From Paraburkholderia sp. ZP32-5 (GTDB lineage: Bacteria > Pseudomonadota > Gammaproteobacteria > Burkholderiales > Burkholderiaceae), in contig NZ_JAJEJP010000003.1 of the NCBI RefSeq assembly GCF_021390495.1, positions 372,001 through 436,000 of the forward strand: a DNA stretch of 64,000 nt, read 5' to 3'. The number at the start of each line of letters is the position of its first letter. Position 1 is the stretch's first letter. The notes under the pieces are model-generated. The model did no database searches. It was not told the origin of the DNA and saw only the letters and a list, made by a program, of their open reading frames with translations. The translations under genes were made by a program, and so were the position numbers. Positions 18,757 through 28,271 of the stretch are shown piece by piece.

Positions 18757-19334
18757 CAACCCCTTCATCCGTCCATGACCCGCGCGACCCGTTCGGCTGG
18801 CCGATCGGCATCGTGGTTCCGTATGCGGGCCTGCTGGCCGCAACCGATGCGAGCAGCACGATCATCAACCAGATCCGCGCTCAACTGAGCCGTCAGGGCT
18901 GGCTCTATTGCGACGGCAGCGCCTATTCGATGCAGGCGTACTGGGAGCTGTATGGCGTGATCGGCACGAGTTTCGGCGGCGACGCGACGACGTTCAACGT
19001 GCCCGATCTGCGCGGCCGTTTCGTGCGCGGCGTCGACGGTGGCGCGGGCAACGATCCCGACGCGGGCACGCGCACCGCGAAACCGCCGAGCGGCGCATCC
19101 GGCGATCACGTGGGCTCGTGGCAGGCCGATGCGTTCCAGGGCCACGAACACTTCTACACGTCGACGATGGAAGGCCCCGAGACCGCCGAACCGCCTGGCG
19201 CTCCGCTGCTGATCCCCGAGCCCGAACAGCCGACCACCGGCGTGACGACCGACAACACGCACGGCACACCGCGCGTCGCGTCCGAAACGCGCGCGGTCAA
19301 TCTCGCGCTGAACTACCTGATCCGTTATCGCTGA
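18753..19334 (+). CDS. Phage tail-collar domain protein (microcystin-dependent-protein type)
   Basis: A 193-aa protein with a tail-collar domain: the GWLYCDGSAY motif (about 49-58) followed by YGVIGTSFGGDATTFNVPDLRGRFVRG, the hallmark of PF07484 proteins, then a His-containing loop (FQGHEHFY) and a C-terminal ALNYLIRY. In phages this domain lies at the distal part of tail fibres; chromosomal single copies are often of unknown function. It starts inside the preceding gene (ATGA overlap), so both are co-translated. No tube, sheath, baseplate, capsid or terminase gene accompanies it, so this is not a prophage tail module in the ordinary sense. Confidence 0.9.
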   Translation: MTTPSSVHDPRDPFGWPIGIVVPYAGLLAATDASSTIINQIRAQLSRQGWLYCDGSAYSMQAYWELYGVIGTSFGGDATTFNVPDLRGRFVRGVDGGAGNDPDAGTRTAKPPSGASGDHVGSWQADAFQGHEHFYTSTMEGPETAEPPGAPLLIPEPEQPTTGVTTDNTHGTPRVASETRAVNLALNYLIRYR

Positions 19335-19401
19335 ACCGGCGGCCGGCTCGCGGGATGTTGCCCGCGTACGCGCCGCCCCCTTCGTTAAAAGGAGCGTTGT
19401 C

Positions 19402-20706
19402 ATGAAAGTTGCAATCGTCGGCGGCGGTGTCGCGGGTATCGCGGCCGCCTATACGCTGCTCGCGGACAAACGCGTGAGCGCCGTGCATCTGTTCGAGGCG
19501 ACCGGTCGCTACGGCGGACGGGCCTGCACCGACACCATGTCGGTTCCCGGCTTTGCATTCGACAAGGGCGCGCAGTACATCCAGGACCCGACGCTCAATC
19601 CGCTGACGGCGATCGCGGCGAAGCTCGGCTTCCACACCGTCGAGGAACGCGCCGACTACCGCCTGCGCGTCGAGACTGAAAACGGCTGGGAAACGCTGCC
19701 GACTACCGAGCCCGCGGTTCAGGCGATCGTCGATGAAATTCAGGCGTCGTTCGATCGGAACAGCAAGAAGCCCAACGTGATCGTCGCGGGCAAACCGCGC
19801 AAGATCGGCGACGCCGAACTGTTCGGCCATGCGACGTCGACGTATGGTCCGTTCACCGAATCGGCGGAGACGTGGCAGTACATCGCCGCCGATCGCGCGC
19901 GCGAGGCCGAGGGTGACGGCAAGGACAATCTGTTCGTGAAGGAGGGCATCGGCAGTCTGGTCGCGGCGTGGGGCAAGAAACTGCGGCCGACCTTCGCCAG
20001 CACCTACACTGAGCACTTCGGCGCGGTCGTGTCGAGGATTGCCTACGACGACGATCAGGTCACGCTCACGTATGGCACCCAAAGCCTCGCCGTGGATGCG
20101 TGCATCGTCACCGTGCCGGTGTCGGTGCTCGGCGACGGCAGCATCGTCTTCGAACCGGCGTTGCCGGACACGCACCGCAACGCGCTGAAGGTGCTGCGCC
20201 TCGGCTCGTACAAGAAGCTGGCGTTGCGGCTGCGCACGTCGCCCGCCGACATCGTGCCGGGCACCAACTACTACCTCGCCGAAGACGAGCCGCCGGGCGT
20301 CTGGCAGTACTACCGTCTGCCGTACGCGGCCGACGTGCTGATCGCGCACGCGGCCGGCGACTTCGCCGCGGCGCTCGATCGTCTCGCCGATAGCGAAGTG
20401 TTCACGCTGTTCAAGAGCCGCATCCAGACCGCGTGCGATGGCGTGTTCTTTACGACCGGCCGTGCGATCACGAACTGGAGCAATGAACCTGCCGCACGCG
20501 GTGCGTATTCGTACAGCGCGTTCATCGGCGGCGGACCCGACGATCCGAACGCGTTGAAAGCGCGCAATGCGCTGGCCGTACCCGTGAAGCAGCTTCACTT
20601 CGCGGGCGAGGCCACCGACCCCGCGTGTTACGGCACGCTGCAGGCCGCTTATTTCTCGGGCGAGCGCGCGGCGCTGGAGGTGCTGGAGGACAGCCGCGCA
20701 ACGTGA
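19402..20706 (+). CDS. FAD-dependent amine oxidase family protein
   Basis: A 434-aa flavoprotein of the monoamine-oxidase/protoporphyrinogen-oxidase/phytoene-desaturase superfamily. The N-terminus has the dinucleotide fold VAIVGGGVAGIAAAYTL (3-19), FEATGRYGGRA (about 31-41) and the conserved DKGAQYI; the C-terminus has the FAD-closing LHFAGEATDPACYGTLQAAYFSGERAA pattern. No signal peptide. AAGGAG precedes the ATG. Substrate could be an amine, an amino-acid side chain or a desaturatable small molecule. Its position between a tail-collar gene and a protease gene in one run of genes suggests it modifies a product of this cluster, for instance by oxidising a Lys or Cys side chain; that is speculation. 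Confidence 0.88.
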   Translation: MKVAIVGGGVAGIAAAYTLLADKRVSAVHLFEATGRYGGRACTDTMSVPGFAFDKGAQYIQDPTLNPLTAIAAKLGFHTVEERADYRLRVETENGWETLPTTEPAVQAIVDEIQASFDRNSKKPNVIVAGKPRKIGDAELFGHATSTYGPFTESAETWQYIAADRAREAEGDGKDNLFVKEGIGSLVAAWGKKLRPTFASTYTEHFGAVVSRIAYDDDQVTLTYGTQSLAVDACIVTVPVSVLGDGSIVFEPALPDTHRNALKVLRLGSYKKLALRLRTSPADIVPGTNYYLAEDEPPGVWQYYRLPYAADVLIAHAAGDFAAALDRLADSEVFTLFKSRIQTACDGVFFTTGRAITNWSNEPAARGAYSYSAFIGGGPDDPNALKARNALAVPVKQLHFAGEATDPACYGTLQAAYFSGERAALEVLEDSRAT

Positions 20707-20808
20707 GCGGTGCCGCGTTCGAATCGCGCGGCATCCGCCGCGCGGGAGTCAGGACCGACTCATCGGCACGGGCCGGCGATGCGGTTAATCGATAAAGGGA
20801 GCCATCTG

Positions 20809-21774
20809 ATGTATCGCACAGTCAGCGTAACGAACTATCCGGCGCGCAGCGCTGTTTTGCAACGCGCGCACGAGCGCATCAGCGACATGATGACGGGCGC
20901 GGGTACGCGTCTGCCGGTCACGCTCTGTCATATCGACGCCGAGTGTGGCCACGTGGCCGTCGGCATCGACACGGCGGCGGCCATCCCGCACGTGCGCCGC
21001 GATCTCGAAGCGCTGGCGGGCGACGCGCCGCTGCGACTCTTTCATTGCGCGCCCGCCGTGCGTCATGCCAACAAGCGCGACCACAACCGGCCGCTGCTGG
21101 GCGGGCTTTATCTCAGCTGTCCGGAGGTGCAGAGCGAGGGGACGCTCTGTCTCGAGGCGAAACGTCACGGTCAGACGGGCTTCGTGACCTGCGGACACGT
21201 GGCGGTGCGGGAAGACGTCAGGGTCTATCAACCACGGCAAAGCCAGGCGAACGACTGGCTCGTGGGGCAGGTGGTCGCGGTCAGCGGCTACGCCAGCATC
21301 GCGAGCAGCGACAGCGCGTTCGTCTCCTGCGTGACCGGCATCAGGGAACGCGCGATCTGGAAATCGAACGGCACCGAGTACACCGTCGACGGCATTTACG
21401 ACGCGCCGGCTCGCGGCGTCGCCGTGGCGATGCAGGGAGCGTCGACTCAGACGACGTTGCGCACAGGTGTGATCTGCGCGAAGAACGTGACGGTCACGTT
21501 CGATGATCAGGGCGTGCTGACCGATCAACTGCTGGCGAACTACCGCAGCTCCGGCGGCGACAGCGGCGCACCGGTGTTCTATGTCGCCGACGGTGCGTCG
21601 GTGTACATGGTCGGACTGAACGTCGGCGCGACGCTCGCCGACCACGCGGACCCCCAGCCCGATCAGGGCGAATGGCCGCCCGCGGATAACGGCACCTATG
21701 CGGTGATCAGCCCGTGGATGAATGTCGAGCGCGATCTGGATCTGACGCTGGGGTTGCCGACGGTTACGCTGTAG
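20809..21774 (+). CDS. Trypsin-fold serine protease-like protein
   Basis: A 321-aa protein whose C-terminal two thirds read as a chymotrypsin-fold peptidase: His130 in GFVTCGHVAV, Asp168 in IASSDSAFV, Ser252 in SSGGDSGAPVF. All three residues of the triad are therefore present, which argues for an active enzyme. The first ~90 residues form a separate alpha/beta domain (CHIDAECGHVAVGID). No signal peptide is visible. The ATG at 20809 has AAAGGGAG seven bases upstream; in-frame ATGs at 20710 and 20779 lack this. It is the last gene of the cluster and is followed by a strong hairpin. Confidence 0.82.
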   Translation: MYRTVSVTNYPARSAVLQRAHERISDMMTGAGTRLPVTLCHIDAECGHVAVGIDTAAAIPHVRRDLEALAGDAPLRLFHCAPAVRHANKRDHNRPLLGGLYLSCPEVQSEGTLCLEAKRHGQTGFVTCGHVAVREDVRVYQPRQSQANDWLVGQVVAVSGYASIASSDSAFVSCVTGIRERAIWKSNGTEYTVDGIYDAPARGVAVAMQGASTQTTLRTGVICAKNVTVTFDDQGVLTDQLLANYRSSGGDSGAPVFYVADGASVYMVGLNVGATLADHADPQPDQGEWPPADNGTYAVISPWMNVERDLDLTLGLPTVTL

Positions 21775-21802
21775 TTATCGCTGCGTGGTCGTGATGCTGT
21801 GC

Positions 21803-21833
21803 GCTTCGACCCGGCCCGCGGCCGGGTCGAAGC
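21803..21833 (+). terminator. Hairpin terminator at end of protease/collar cluster
   Basis: Perfect 14-bp inverted repeat GCTTCGACCCGGCC with a 3-nt CGC loop, located 29 bp after the serine protease stop codon. There is no T-tract, which is common for stable GC-rich terminators in this group. It marks the boundary between the unassigned cluster and the LysR gene. Confidence 0.7.
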
Positions 21834-21928
21834 CGCGAGCGTCGTCCGCCGTGGCCACAGACATTGGTGCACGCCCATCGCAACGCGTCTGCTAGAGTAC
21901 GCCGACCCAAAAATGCGGTGGAGACGCT

Positions 21929-22837
21929 GTGGACCTGAAACAGATGCGCTATTTCCTGGCCCTCGCCCAGGACCTCAATTTCGGCCGCGCCGCGGCCCGG
22001 CTGAATATGGCGCAGCCGCCACTCACACGGCACATCCGCGCGCTCGAAGAAGAACTGGGCGTGCAACTCTTTATCCGCACGCCTAAGGGCGCGGTGCTGA
22101 CGGAGGCCGGGCAGACCTTGCTCGACCAGGTCCCGAATGTGCTGCTATTGGCAAGCCGCGCCGAGGAAGAGACCAAATTGACTGGCGAAGGCTATCTTGG
22201 CCGCCTCGATGTGGGTATTTTCAGCTCCGGCATTCTCAACGTGATCCCGCGTTTGCTGGCCGATTTTCATAAGGCGCGGCCGGCCGTGAAAATCAGTGTT
22301 CACAACATGTCGAAGGCCGACCAGATCGCGGCCTTGCATGATCGCCGGATCACGATCGGTTTCAATCGTCTGATTCCTCCCGACGAAGGTCTGTGTGTCG
22401 AGCCCGTGATGAAAGAGCGCTTTTTGCTGGCGTTGTATGAAGGGCACCGGCTGTGTTCGAAAAAAACGGTGTCGCTGCGCGATCTCGACGACGAACCGAT
22501 GATCCTCTATCCGAACGCCCCGGTTCACGGCCTTGCACAGGAAGTCGCGCTGGCGTTTCGCGCGGAAGGGCTGCGCTTGCGTGTCGAACAGGAGGTCGAA
22601 GATGTCGTCACATGCATCGCCCTGGTCGCGAGCGGTTTCGGCGTGGCCGTCACGACGGAGTCAGCCGCCAACCTGCGATTGCCGCACGTGGTCTACCGGC
22701 CTTTGAGCAGCAGGCACCTGGGCGCGATCGAGCTGAGCTGTCTGTATCGTCGCGATGACGCATCGCCGACGCTGCACTTCTTCCTCGAAGTCATCAGGCA
22801 ATTCGCCGCCAAACGCAGCCGGCGTATCGAGATCTGA
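21929..22837 (+). CDS. LysR-type regulator of the meta-pathway genes (CbnR/BenM/CatR-like)
   Basis: A 302-aa LysR transcription factor. Residues 1-60 carry the winged helix-turn-helix (MRYFLALAQDLNFGRAAARL, then PPLTRHIRALEEELG); 90-300 is the inducer-binding domain. The sequence style, especially the MRYFLAL start and KGAVLTEAG, is that of aromatic-catabolism regulators of the CatR/CbnR/BenM branch. It starts at GTG with GGAG six bases upstream. It sits in tandem before the catabolic operon rather than divergent, and an ATAC-N7-GTAT site lies in the gap after it. The inducer is probably a muconate-like or oxo-acid intermediate, but this is inferred. Confidence 0.9.
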   Translation: MDLKQMRYFLALAQDLNFGRAAARLNMAQPPLTRHIRALEEELGVQLFIRTPKGAVLTEAGQTLLDQVPNVLLLASRAEEETKLTGEGYLGRLDVGIFSSGILNVIPRLLADFHKARPAVKISVHNMSKADQIAALHDRRITIGFNRLIPPDEGLCVEPVMKERFLLALYEGHRLCSKKTVSLRDLDDEPMILYPNAPVHGLAQEVALAFRAEGLRLRVEQEVEDVVTCIALVASGFGVAVTTESAANLRLPHVVYRPLSSRHLGAIELSCLYRRDDASPTLHFFLEVIRQFAAKRSRRIEI

Positions 22838-22859
22838 CGCGCAGAGTCCAATCCAACTC

Positions 22860-22876
22860 GATACCGAAACAGTATC
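22860..22876. promoter_or_regulatory. LysR-type operator, ATAC-N7-GTAT
   Basis: Perfect inverted repeat GATACCGAAACAGTATC. It matches the ATAC-N7-GTAT recognition site established for BenM/CatM/CbnR-type LysR regulators. It lies 97 bp before the tautomerase start; a second GTAT half-site with weaker partner lies at about 22893-22896, as in the usual two-site arrangement. Confidence 0.7.
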
Positions 22877-22973
22877 AAGATCTGAAAATTCAGTATTGGA
22901 CGACATCGCCCATGGTTTGACAAGATGATGTTCATCGACGCGGCCCACGCGTCATCAACATCATTGGAGAGCC

Positions 22974-23183
22974 ATGCCGATCGTTCAGATTTCGCTTCTC
23001 GAGGGACGTGATCCGTCACTCGTCAAGCAATGCATCAAGGAAGTCGCGCGCACGATCCACGAGACGCTCGACGCGCCGTTGGAATCGATCCGCGTCATCG
23101 CGACCATTGTGCCGGCCCAACACTGGGCGGTGGGCGATCGTACGAAGGACGAAGCATCCGCCTTCAAGGATGGCGAAAGATGA
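22974..23183 (+). CDS. dmpI: 4-Oxalocrotonate tautomerase
   Basis: A 69-aa tautomerase-superfamily enzyme that converts 2-hydroxymuconate to 2-oxo-3-hexenedioate in the oxalocrotonate branch of meta-cleavage pathways. The essential N-terminal Pro is present directly after the initiator Met (MPIVQI), followed by the EGRDP turn (Arg12) used in substrate binding. Length fits the 62-70-residue family norm. TTGGAG precedes the start. It is the first gene of the catabolic operon and its stop overlaps the next ATG (ATGA). Confidence 0.88.
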   Translation: MPIVQISLLEGRDPSLVKQCIKEVARTIHETLDAPLESIRVIATIVPAQHWAVGDRTKDEASAFKDGER

Positions 23184-23986
23184 CGCCGTCCAGTCTTGAC
23201 GCCGCGGCCGCCGCGCTGCGCGAAGCCGCGCAAAGCCGGCACTACATCGCGCCTTTGCGCGACACCTGGCCCGAACTGAGCATCGACGATGCGTACGCGA
23301 TTCAGCTATTGAATACCCAGCAGCGGCTCGCGCAAGGGCGCCGCGTCGTCGGCTGCAAGATCGGCCTGACGTCGTTATCGGTGCAAAAGCAACTAGGTGT
23401 GGACCGTCCCGACTTCGGCATGCTGTTCGACGACATGAGCTACGGCGACAGCGAGCCGATTCCCGCATCGATTCTGACGCAGCCGCGCATCGAAGCGGAG
23501 GTCGCGTTCGTGATCGGCCGCGATATCACGGTGCCGAAGCCCGGCCATCTCGACGTTATCCATGCGATCGATTACGCGCTGCCGGCGCTGGAGATCGTCG
23601 GCAGCCGCATTGCCGACTGGAATATCCGGATCGCGGACACGATCGCGGACAACGCATCGTCGTCGGCATTCGTGCTCGGCAGCAGCCCGCGCAAGCTGTC
23701 GGAATTCGATCTGCGGCTGTGCGGCATGGTGATCGAGCGTCGCGGCGAGCCGGTCTCGGTGGGCGCGGGCGCGGCCTGTCTCGGCAATCCGATCAATGCG
23801 GTGGTGTGGCTCGCTCGCACGATGGCCGAACTCGGCACGCCGCTGAAAGCCGGGGACCTGGTGCTGTCGGGCGCGCTTGGCCCGATGGTGAGCGTCACGC
23901 CCGGCGATGTTTTCGAAGCACGAATCAATGGACTCGGCGCGGTGCGGGCCGTTTTTGAACACGACCCGGACGAGGTGCGCGCATGA
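23180..23986 (+). CDS. dmpE: 2-Hydroxypenta-2,4-dienoate hydratase
   Basis: A 268-aa member of the fumarylacetoacetase-like hydratase/decarboxylase family, predicted to hydrate 2-hydroxypenta-2,4-dienoate to 4-hydroxy-2-oxovalerate. Diagnostic stretches are VGCKIGLTS followed by [24 protein letters not shown] (metal-binding Glu residues) and [13 protein letters not shown]. The start ATG overlaps the tautomerase stop, which fixes the N-terminus although the frame is open much further upstream. DmpE and DmpH are homologous; this copy is assigned as hydratase by the GLTS and FGML context. Confidence 0.88.
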   Translation: MTPSSLDAAAAALREAAQSRHYIAPLRDTWPELSIDDAYAIQLLNTQQRLAQGRRVVGCKIGLTSLSVQKQLGVDRPDFGMLFDDMSYGDSEPIPASILTQPRIEAEVAFVIGRDITVPKPGHLDVIHAIDYALPALEIVGSRIADWNIRIADTIADNASSSAFVLGSSPRKLSEFDLRLCGMVIERRGEPVSVGAGAACLGNPINAVVWLARTMAELGTPLKAGDLVLSGALGPMVSVTPGDVFEARINGLGAVRAVFEHDPDEVRA

Positions 23987-24750
23987 ATATGATCGACGAA
24001 GTAGCGCTGACGCTGGACAGCGCCGCGCGCGAAGCACGCGCAACCGCGCAGTTCGATAGCGACGGCCGTCTGTCTCTCGAGGATGCGTATGAAATCCAGC
24101 GCGCGTCCATTCAGTTGCGCGTCGCGCGTGGCGAGCGCCGTGTCGGTGTGAAGATGGGTTTCACGAGCCGCGCGAAGATGGTGCAGATGGGTTTGTCCGA
24201 CGTGATCTGGGGGCGTCTGTCCTCGGGCATGCAGATCGAGGAAGGCACGGCGATCGATTACTCGCGCTTCGTCCATCCGCGGGTGGAACCTGAAATCGCA
24301 TTCGTGCTGAAGCGTCCGCTGGCCGGCGATGTTTCGGCTCCCGAAGCACTCGCGGCCGTGGAAGCGATTGCACCGGCGCTCGAGATCATCGACTCGCGCT
24401 ATCAGGACTTCAAGTTCACGCTGCCCGAAGTCATCGCGGATAACGCGTCGTCGAGCGGCTTCGTCGTCGGACCATGGTGCAGCCCTTGCATCGATTTCGG
24501 CAATCTCGGCCTGACGCTCAATATCGATGGCCGGCCGCTGCAGATCGGTTCGACGGCCGCGTTGCTCGGGCATCCGTTGCGTTCGCTGGTCGCCGCGGCA
24601 CGTCTGTCGGCGCAGGCCGGCGAACCGTTGCAGGCCGGCTGGATCGTGATGGCCGGCGGCGCGACACCGGCGGAGTGGATCAAGCCCGGCCAGCACGTTT
24701 CGGTCGACATGGAACGGCTCGGCAGTGCCAGCTTCCATGTGAAGCGCTGA
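23983..24750 (+). CDS. dmpH: 2-Oxo-3-hexenedioate (4-oxalocrotonate) decarboxylase
   Basis: A 255-aa paralogue of the preceding hydratase. It is predicted to decarboxylate 2-oxo-3-hexenedioate to 2-hydroxypentadienoate, in complex with the hydratase as in Pseudomonas CF600. Signature stretches are [17 protein letters not shown] and DVIWGRL, which separate DmpH from DmpE, plus [12 protein letters not shown] and [13 protein letters not shown]. It overlaps the upstream gene by ATGA. Confidence 0.88.
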   Translation: MNMIDEVALTLDSAAREARATAQFDSDGRLSLEDAYEIQRASIQLRVARGERRVGVKMGFTSRAKMVQMGLSDVIWGRLSSGMQIEEGTAIDYSRFVHPRVEPEIAFVLKRPLAGDVSAPEALAAVEAIAPALEIIDSRYQDFKFTLPEVIADNASSSGFVVGPWCSPCIDFGNLGLTLNIDGRPLQIGSTAALLGHPLRSLVAAARLSAQAGEPLQAGWIVMAGGATPAEWIKPGQHVSVDMERLGSASFHVKR

Positions 24751-24795
24751 ATGCAGAGCGCCGAAACAGGCCAAACTTCCGCAACAGGAAACCTC

Positions 24796-25758
24796 ATGAA
24801 CGGCAAAGTGAAAGTGGCGATCATCGGTCCGGGCAATATCGGCACCGACCTGATGATCAAGGTGATGCGCAACGCCAGGCACCTCGAAATGGGCGCGATG
24901 GTCGGCGTCGATCCGCAGTCCGATGGTCTCGCGCGCGCCGCGCGTCTCGGTGTCGCGACGACCGCCGAGGGTATCGACGGTCTGCTCGGTCTCGACGTGT
25001 TCAACGACATCGATATCGTGTTCGATGCGACCTCCGCCGGCGCGCACAAGCGTCATAACGATCTGCTGCAGGCGCATGGCGTGCAGGTGATCGACCTGAC
25101 GCCCGCGGCGATCGGCCCGTATGTGATTCCCGCGATCAATCTGGAAGCGGAGAACGCCACCAACATGAACATGGTGACGTGCGGCGGACAGGCGACGATT
25201 CCCGTCGTCGCGGCGGTGTCGCGCGTCGTGAAGGTGCATTACGCGGAAATCGTCGCATCGATCGCGAGCAAATCGGCGGGACCGGGCACGCGGGCGAATA
25301 TCGACGAATTCACCGAGACCACGCGCAGCGCGATCGAAAAGCTCGGCGGCGCGACGCGCGGCAAGGCGATCATCGTGCTCAATCCGGCCGAACCGCCGCT
25401 GATCATGCGCGACACCGTGTTCGTGCTGTCGGAGCTGGCGGACGAGGGCGAGGTGCGCGACAGCATCGAGAAGATGGTCGCCAGCGTGCAGGCCTATGTG
25501 CCGGGATACCGGTTGAAGCAGCAGATCCAGTTCGACGTGATCGAGCCGTCGAAGCCGTTGAACGTACCGGGCCTCGGTCCGATGCACGGCCTGAAGACCT
25601 CGGTATTCCTCGAAGTGGAAGGGGCCGCGCACTATCTGCCGTCGTACGCCGGCAATCTCGACATCATGACTTCCGCCGCGCTCGCGTGCGGCGACCTGAT
25701 GGCAAGCCGCCGGATGGCGGCGGGCATCGCTCGCGGCAAACTGGAGAGCACGCAATGA
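24796..25758 (+). CDS. dmpF: Acylating acetaldehyde dehydrogenase
   Basis: A 320-aa NAD-dependent enzyme that converts acetaldehyde and CoA to acetyl-CoA. It has the Rossmann start [18 protein letters not shown], the catalytic cysteine in [12 protein letters not shown] (about residue 130) and a C-terminal dimerisation domain. In the family it forms a channelled complex with the aldolase encoded next, whose ATG overlaps its stop. The ATG at 24796 preceded by AGGAA is preferred to one at 24751 that abuts the previous stop. Confidence 0.93.
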   Translation: MNGKVKVAIIGPGNIGTDLMIKVMRNARHLEMGAMVGVDPQSDGLARAARLGVATTAEGIDGLLGLDVFNDIDIVFDATSAGAHKRHNDLLQAHGVQVIDLTPAAIGPYVIPAINLEAENATNMNMVTCGGQATIPVVAAVSRVVKVHYAEIVASIASKSAGPGTRANIDEFTETTRSAIEKLGGATRGKAIIVLNPAEPPLIMRDTVFVLSELADEGEVRDSIEKMVASVQAYVPGYRLKQQIQFDVIEPSKPLNVPGLGPMHGLKTSVFLEVEGAAHYLPSYAGNLDIMTSAALACGDLMASRRMAAGIARGKLESTQ

Positions 25759-26774
25759 CCGCACGCAGCAAGCTTTATATTTCGGATGTCACGTTGCGCG
25801 ACGGCAGCCACGCGATTCGCCATCAGTACAGCGTCGCAAACGTCAGAGCCATCGCGACGGCGCTCGACGAGGCCGGCGTGGACAGCATCGAAGTCGCGCA
25901 TGGCGACGGTATCGAAGGCTCGAGTTTCAACTACGGCTTCGGCGCGCACAGCGACGTCGAATGGATTGCTGCCGCGGCGCAGAGCGTGAAGCGCGCGAAG
26001 ATCGCGACGTTGCTGCTTCCCGGCATCGGCACCACGCATGATCTGCGCAATGCGTTCGACGCCGGCGCGCGCGTGGTACGGGTCGCCACTCACTGCACCG
26101 AAGCGGATATCTCGCGGCAGCACCTCGAATTCGCGCGCGAACTCGGCATGGACGCAGTCGGCTTTCTGATGATGAGCCATATGACCACGCCGCAAAAACT
26201 CGCCGAGCAGGCGAAGCTGATGGAGAGCTACGGCGCGTCGTGCGTGTACGTGGTGGATTCCGGCGGCGCGCTCGGCATGAACGATGTGCGCGAGCGCTTT
26301 CGCGCGTTCAAGGATGTGCTTCGGCCCGAGACCGAAACCGGCATGCATGCGCATCACAACCTGAGCCTCGGCGTCGCGAACTCGATCGTCGCGGTGGAAG
26401 AGGGTTGCGATCGCATCGATGCGAGCCTCGCGGGAATGGGCGCGGGCGCCGGCAATGCGCCGCTCGAAGTGTTCATCGCGGCGGCCGAGCGGCAGGGCTG
26501 GAACCACGGCTGCGATCTCTACAAGCTGATGGATGCGGCCGACGACCTGGTACGTCCGCTGCAGGACCGGCCGGTGCGTGTGGATCGCGAAACGCTCGCG
26601 CTCGGTTATGCGGGGGTCTATTCGAGCTTCCTGCGCCATGCCGAAATCGCGGCGAAGAGGTACGACCTGAAGACCGTCGACATCCTCGTCGAGCTGGGTA
26701 AGCGCAAGATGGTCGGCGGCCAGGAGGACATGATCGTCGACGTGGCGCTGGATTTGCGCTCGCGGGTCGTCTGA
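25755..26774 (+). CDS. dmpG: 4-Hydroxy-2-oxovalerate aldolase
   Basis: A 339-aa HMG-CoA-lyase-like TIM-barrel aldolase. It cleaves 4-hydroxy-2-oxovalerate to pyruvate and acetaldehyde and passes the latter to the acetaldehyde dehydrogenase encoded just before. Motifs: [14 protein letters not shown] (about 9-22; Arg and Asp of the metal site), HGDGIEGSS, and [14 protein letters not shown] with the two metal-binding histidines. The C-terminal communication domain is intact (QEDMIVDVA). Complete length. Confidence 0.93.
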   Translation: MTARSKLYISDVTLRDGSHAIRHQYSVANVRAIATALDEAGVDSIEVAHGDGIEGSSFNYGFGAHSDVEWIAAAAQSVKRAKIATLLLPGIGTTHDLRNAFDAGARVVRVATHCTEADISRQHLEFARELGMDAVGFLMMSHMTTPQKLAEQAKLMESYGASCVYVVDSGGALGMNDVRERFRAFKDVLRPETETGMHAHHNLSLGVANSIVAVEEGCDRIDASLAGMGAGAGNAPLEVFIAAAERQGWNHGCDLYKLMDAADDLVRPLQDRPVRVDRETLALGYAGVYSSFLRHAEIAAKRYDLKTVDILVELGKRKMVGGQEDMIVDVALDLRSRVV

Positions 26775-26844
26775 CATCGCAGCATCGGCTGACAGGATTT
26801 GCAACGAGCGCCCGTAGAGCGCCCTGCGCCTGGCAGCAGCATAA

Positions 26845-28137
26845 ATGGAGACGGTGGTGACTACACAAGACAATCAAAAACAGCTGGAAAACAGGGTGCT
26901 CGGCGTGACGTTTGCCGGCTGGGCGCTCGACGCAATGGACTTCATGTGCTTTGCGCTGATCACGCCGGTGTTGATCAGGACGCTCGGCATGAGTCACGGC
27001 AAGGCCGGCGCGATCACATCGGCGGCGCTCTTCACGTCCGCGCTCGGCGGCTGGGTGGCCGGCGTGCTGGCCGACCGCTACGGCCGCGTGCGGGTGCTGC
27101 AATGGGTCGTGCTGTGGTTTGCGGCTTTTTCCGCGCTGTGCGGCTTTGCGACCAACGCCGACCAGTTGCTGGTTCTGCGCGGATTGCAAGGATTCGGCTT
27201 TGGTGGCGAGTGGGCGGTGGGCGCCGCGTTGATCAGCGAAATGGTCCGGCCGGAAAATCGCGGCAGGACGATGGGCATCGTGCAGAGCGGCTGGTCGGTC
27301 GGTTGGGGCTGCGCGATTCTGCTGGTCGGCGGCGTGTTTATCGTGTTCCCTGACAGCATCGGCTGGCGCGTCGTGTTGTGGTTCGGCGCAGTGCCCGCAT
27401 TGCTGGTCGTCTATATGCGCCACAAGCTGCCCGAATCGCCGGTGTTCGTGAAGGCGAAGCAGGCGTCCGTGCAGCCGCCGTCGCCCGGTGCGATCTTCGC
27501 GCCCGGCTTGCGCCGCAACACGCTGCTCGGCTGCCTGATGACCTTCGGTCTGCAAGGCGGGTACTTCGCGGTGCAAGGCTGGCTGCCGACTTATCTCGCC
27601 AACGTGCGCGGCTTTTCGATGGGCCATACCGCGCTGGACCTGTGCGTGGTGATCGTCGGATCGTTCAGCGGCAATCTTTCGCATGGCTATCTGAGCGATC
27701 GCATCGGCCGGCGCATCACGTTCATCGGCTTTGCACTGTGCGCGGCGCTGGCGATCGTGCTGTACATGCTGATTCCCGTCGGCCACCTCGGTCTCACGCT
27801 GATGGCGCTGCCGCTCGGCTTCTTTACGTCCGGTGTCTACGGCGGCGTGGGCGCGATTCTCGCCGAACTCTTTCCGACGCTGCTGCGCGCGTCGGGCCAG
27901 GGCTTCACGTATAGCTTCGGACGCGGGATGGGCGCGGTGTTCCCGGCAATCGTCGGCGGTATCAGTGCGTATCTGTCGCTCGGCATGGCGATTGCGGTAT
28001 TCGCATCCGCGGCCTATGCGCTGGCAGCGATCGCGGTGGCGTTCATGAAAGCGCCGCGGCGCGACGAACTGACCAACGAACAACCGGACGATAACCGGCA
28101 GCGGCAAAGCCATCTGCGCTCCGAGCGTCCCGCCTGA
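26845..28137 (+). CDS. MFS transporter, aromatic acid:H+ symporter type
   Basis: A 430-aa major facilitator with about 12 hydrophobic segments. The first helix carries ALDAMDFMCFAL, and the cytoplasmic loop between helices 2 and 3 carries GVLADRYGRVRVL, close to the G-x-x-x-D-R-x-G-R-R pattern; these are typical of the AAHS family (MhpT, PcaK, BenK). A second copy of the loop motif (YLSDRIGRR) lies in the centre. It follows the catabolic genes after 70 bp and likely imports the aromatic or dicarboxylate growth substrate. Confidence 0.88.
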   Translation: METVVTTQDNQKQLENRVLGVTFAGWALDAMDFMCFALITPVLIRTLGMSHGKAGAITSAALFTSALGGWVAGVLADRYGRVRVLQWVVLWFAAFSALCGFATNADQLLVLRGLQGFGFGGEWAVGAALISEMVRPENRGRTMGIVQSGWSVGWGCAILLVGGVFIVFPDSIGWRVVLWFGAVPALLVVYMRHKLPESPVFVKAKQASVQPPSPGAIFAPGLRRNTLLGCLMTFGLQGGYFAVQGWLPTYLANVRGFSMGHTALDLCVVIVGSFSGNLSHGYLSDRIGRRITFIGFALCAALAIVLYMLIPVGHLGLTLMALPLGFFTSGVYGGVGAILAELFPTLLRASGQGFTYSFGRGMGAVFPAIVGGISAYLSLGMAIAVFASAAYALAAIAVAFMKAPRRDELTNEQPDDNRQRQSHLRSERPA

Positions 28138-28271
28138 TCGACCCTGGTCGTATCCGGCCTGGCAGTGGCCTGCATCATCGGCACCCGGTTCGGTATCTCG
28201 ATAGCGCTCGCGTTTTCGCGTTTTCGCGTCTTCACCCACCGGGCGTATCAACTTAATTCAAGGAGCCTCAA

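Noticed and set aside
13128..21774. Prophage or contractile injection system
   Set aside because: Only a tail-collar protein is phage-like; no tube, sheath, baseplate, ATPase, capsid, terminase or integrase is present.
22911..22945. Sigma-70 promoter with TTGACA at 22917-22922
   Set aside because: The -35-like hexamer is perfect but no acceptable -10 hexamer lies at the right distance.
26473..28251. 592-codon minus-strand open frame opposite the aldolase and MFS genes
   Set aside because: No motif and no ribosome site; opposes two clear genes.
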